Assembly: GCA_021823305.1 (NCBI GenBank) | Contig: JAKAOE010000054.1 | Coordinates: forward strand, 1-8,522 | Source: Acidobacteriota bacterium | Lineage (GTDB): Bacteria > Acidobacteriota > Terriglobia > Terriglobales > SCQP01 | Direction: 5' to 3' | DNA length: 8,522 nucleotides | In this document: piece after piece, positions 6,490-8,522 of the stretch | How the letters are laid out: every line of letters starts with the position of its first letter | How positions within the stretch are numbered: position 1 is the stretch's first letter | Position numbers and translations under genes: made by a program | Notes under the pieces: generated by a model | The model's database searches: none | Told to the model about the DNA's origin: nothing | The model's input: the letters and a program-made list of their open reading frames with translations, nothing else

Positions 6490-8522
6490 TCACCCTTTGT
6501 CCCGGGCTTTGCCGCCCTGCACCCGCTCGATGGCGTGCAGGCCGCGGATGCGCTTCAGCCGGGCCATGATCTGCTCCAGCGCCGGCGCGTCGGCGACGTC
6601 CACGCTCAGCTCCACCACCGCCTGGCCGGCCGCGGTGCGCACGCCGATGTTGCGGATGTTGCCGCCTTGCTCGGAGATCACCGCGGTGATCGCGTTCAGC
6701 ATCCCGGCGCTGTCGTCGGTGTAAATCTGCAGCTTCACCTCGCCCGGCTCCCGCGCCGACGGCGCCCAGGCCACGTCGATCCGCCGGTCGGCTTCGTAGA
6801 GCAGGTTCTGTACGTTGGCGCAGGTCGCGGCATGCACGCCCACGCCCTTGCCCCGGCTGATGTAGCCGACGATGGGCTCGCCCGGCAGCGGCGTGCAGCA
6901 GGCCGCCCGGTACACCATCAGGTCGGTGAACCCGCGGACCAGGATGGGGCTCGGCATCCGCTCGCTCGCCGGCCGCCGCAAGGTCCGGAAGCGCCGGATT
7001 TGCTCCGGGGTACGCTTCCCCGGCGGCAGCAGTTTCGCCAGCAGTTGGCGCGCGGAAATCTTGCCGTAGCCGAGGGCGGCGTAGATCTCCTCCGCCTTGG
7101 CGAATCCCAACTCCGCCCCGGCCCGCTCCAGTTCCGCCTCCTGGATCTGCTTCGCCACCAGCCCGACGCGCGGCGCTTCACGTTCCAGCACCCGCCGCCC
7201 GATCTCGGTGGCCCGCTCGCGCTCGTGAACGTTCAGCCAATGCCGGATCTTCTGCCGCGCCCGCGACGTCTTCACGAACGACAGCCAGTTCCGGCTGGGC
7301 GTATGCCCCGACTGCGTCAGGACCTCCACGATGTCGCCGTTTTGAATGTGATAGCGCAGCGGAACGATCCGCCCGTTCACCCGCGCGCCCACGCACCGGT
7401 GGCCCACCTCGGTGTGCACCGCGTAGGCGAAGTCCACCGGACACGCTTCCCTGCCCAGCGCCAGGATGCGCCCCTTGGGCGTGAACGCGTAGATCTCCTC
7501 CGGCGCCAAGTCCACCTTCAGCATCGCCAGGAACTCGGCCGGGTCGGCGATGTCCCGCTGCCACTCCACCAGCCGCCGCAGCCAGAGGATGCGTTCGTCG
7601 TCGGCCGTCGGCGCCAGCGCGCCGTCCTTGTACTTCCAGTGCGCTGCGATCCCCTCCTCCGCCATGCGGTGCATCTCCGCCGTCCGGATCTGCACTTCAA
7701 ACGGCTGTCCGCTCGCGTCAATCACCGATGTGTGCAGGCTGCGGTACATGTTCGGCCGCGGCGTCGCGATGAAATCCTTGATCCGCCCCGGCACCGGCCG
7801 CCACACGCTATGGATCACCCCCAGCACCGCGTAACAGTCCTTGACCGAACCGGTGATGATGCGCAGCGCCAGCAGGTCGTAGACCTGGTCCACGTCGATC
7901 CGCTGCCGCTCGAGTTTCTGGTAGATGCTGTAAATTCGCTTGATCCGCCCCTCCAGCCGCGCCGGAATCTCGTGCTCGGCAAGCGCCGTCCGCACCCGCA
8001 CCTGCACCTGCTGCAGAAACTCTTCCCCGCCCGCGCGCCGGCTGTCCACCGCCGCCTGGATGCGCCGGTACACCTCCGGCTCGAGATAGCAGAAGGCCAG
8101 GTCTTCCAGCTCGCCGCGCATCTTGCCCATGCCCAGCCGGTGCGCCAGTGGCGCGTAGATGTCCATGGTCTCGCGGGCGATCGCCCGCTGCCGCTCCGGC
8201 GGCAGATGCTGCAGCGTCCGCATGTTGTGCAACCGGTCCGCCAGCTTGATCAGGATGACGCGGATGTCGTCCACCATCGCCAGCAGCATCTTGCGCACGC
8301 TCTCCGCCTGCCGCGCGTCCGTCTGCGCCGGCCCCTGCAGGTCCAGCCGGTCCATCTTGGTCACGCCTTCCACCAGGTGGGCCACGATCGGACCGAACTC
8401 GCGGGCGACCTGCTCGCTGGTCGCGGGCGTGTCCTCCACCGCGTCGTGCAGCAGGCCGGCGGCGATGCACACCGTATCCATCTCCATCTCCGCCAGCACC
8501 GACGCCACCGCCAGCGGATGCA
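6490..8522 (-). CDS. rel: Bifunctional (p)ppGpp synthetase/hydrolase, N-terminus missing
   Basis: A long RelA/SpoT homologue that makes and degrades the alarmone (p)ppGpp. The frame runs off the right edge, so about 50 N-terminal residues are missing; the GTG at 8508 is internal. Counting from His at 8520 as residue 1, the HD hydrolase domain holds H-P-L-A-V-A (1-6), H-D at 25-26 and E-D at 29-30, all kept for hydrolysis. The synthetase domain (about 195-300) has R-I-K-D at 246-249, the R-x-K-D signature of bifunctional Rel/SpoT rather than the E-x-D-D of synthetase-only RelA, then P-N-M-Y-R-S-L-H-T. The C-terminal half has the TGS domain (about 343-402), a helical region, a cysteine-bearing zinc-finger domain (C-C-T-P at 541-544, Cys567) and a final ACT domain (about 596-669). 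It sits 12 nt upstream of ridA. Without the start, its promoter cannot be described. Confidence 0.96.
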   Translation of the reverse strand, partial: HPLAVASVLAEMEMDTVCIAAGLLHDAVEDTPATSEQVAREFGPIVAHLVEGVTKMDRLDLQGPAQTDARQAESVRKMLLAMVDDIRVILIKLADRLHNMRTLQHLPPERQRAIARETMDIYAPLAHRLGMGKMRGELEDLAFCYLEPEVYRRIQAAVDSRRAGGEEFLQQVQVRVRTALAEHEIPARLEGRIKRIYSIYQKLERQRIDVDQVYDLLALRIITGSVKDCYAVLGVIHSVWRPVPGRIKDFIATPRPNMYRSLHTSVIDASGQPFEVQIRTAEMHRMAEEGIAAHWKYKDGALAPTADDERILWLRRLVEWQRDIADPAEFLAMLKVDLAPEEIYAFTPKGRILALGREACPVDFAYAVHTEVGHRCVGARVNGRIVPLRYHIQNGDIVEVLTQSGHTPSRNWLSFVKTSRARQKIRHWLNVHERERATEIGRRVLEREAPRVGLVAKQIQEAELERAGAELGFAKAEEIYAALGYGKISARQLLAKLLPPGKRTPEQIRRFRTLRRPASERMPSPILVRGFTDLMVYRAACCTPLPGEPIVGYISRGKGVGVHAATCANVQNLLYEADRRIDVAWAPSAREPGEVKLQIYTDDSAGMLNAITAVISEQGGNIRNIGVRTAAGQAVVELSVDVADAPALEQIMARLKRIRGLHAIERVQGGKARDKG

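Noticed and set aside
1..8522. CRISPR array, insertion sequence ends or long direct repeats
   Set aside because: No regularly spaced repeats, terminal inverted repeats or second copy of the tRNA-Ser 3' end were seen in the window.

Overview
The window joins two kinds of DNA. From about position 2996 to the right edge is a high-GC bacterial chromosome with compact, conserved housekeeping genes. From the left edge to about 2996 is DNA that looks imported: it carries a large serine recombinase whose reading frame runs into the 3' end of a tRNA-Ser gene. High GC, MutS2 with a C-terminal Smr domain, a four-cysteine L28 and a bifunctional Rel next to RidA would fit Acidobacteriota (Solibacter/Bryobacter-like). 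That assignment rests on gene content recalled from memory and is only an inference. The recombinase resembles a family common in Alphaproteobacteria.

Layout, left to right. (1) 2-985 (+): the 3' part of an unrecognised, probably helical protein, open at the left edge. (2) 986-1162: no convincing gene. (3) 1163-1381 (+): a small acidic protein 18 bp upstream of the recombinase. (4) 1400-3163 (+): a large serine recombinase broken by two single-base frame changes that cancel each other. (5) 2996-3085 (-): a complete tRNA-Ser(UGA) with encoded CCA. Its 3' end is the likely chromosome/element junction. (6) 3124-5535 (-): mutS2. (7) 5541-5804 (-): a small zinc-ribbon protein, 5 bp upstream of mutS2. 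(8) 5805-5858: a short divergent promoter region. (9) 5859-6089 (+): rpmB. (10) 6094-6477 (-): ridA, converging on rpmB with a 4-bp gap. (11) 6490-8522 (-): a bifunctional (p)ppGpp synthetase/hydrolase whose N-terminus lies past the right edge.

On the chromosomal side, zinc ribbon-mutS2-tRNA-Ser form one probable leftward unit, rel-ridA a second, and rpmB is alone on the opposite strand. Several products touch the ribosome or translation stress: L28, tRNA-Ser, Rel, and MutS2, which splits collided ribosomes in Bacillus subtilis. That makes the unknown zinc ribbon beside mutS2 worth attention. On the left, the recombinase, the small ORF before it and the unknown gene look like one end of an integrated element that used the tRNA-Ser 3' end as its target. 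The other end, and so the full cargo, lies outside the window.

I found no CRISPR array, insertion sequence, rRNA or riboswitch. The most unusual feature is the recombinase/tRNA-Ser/mutS2 junction; I see no clear evidence of a wholly new system.
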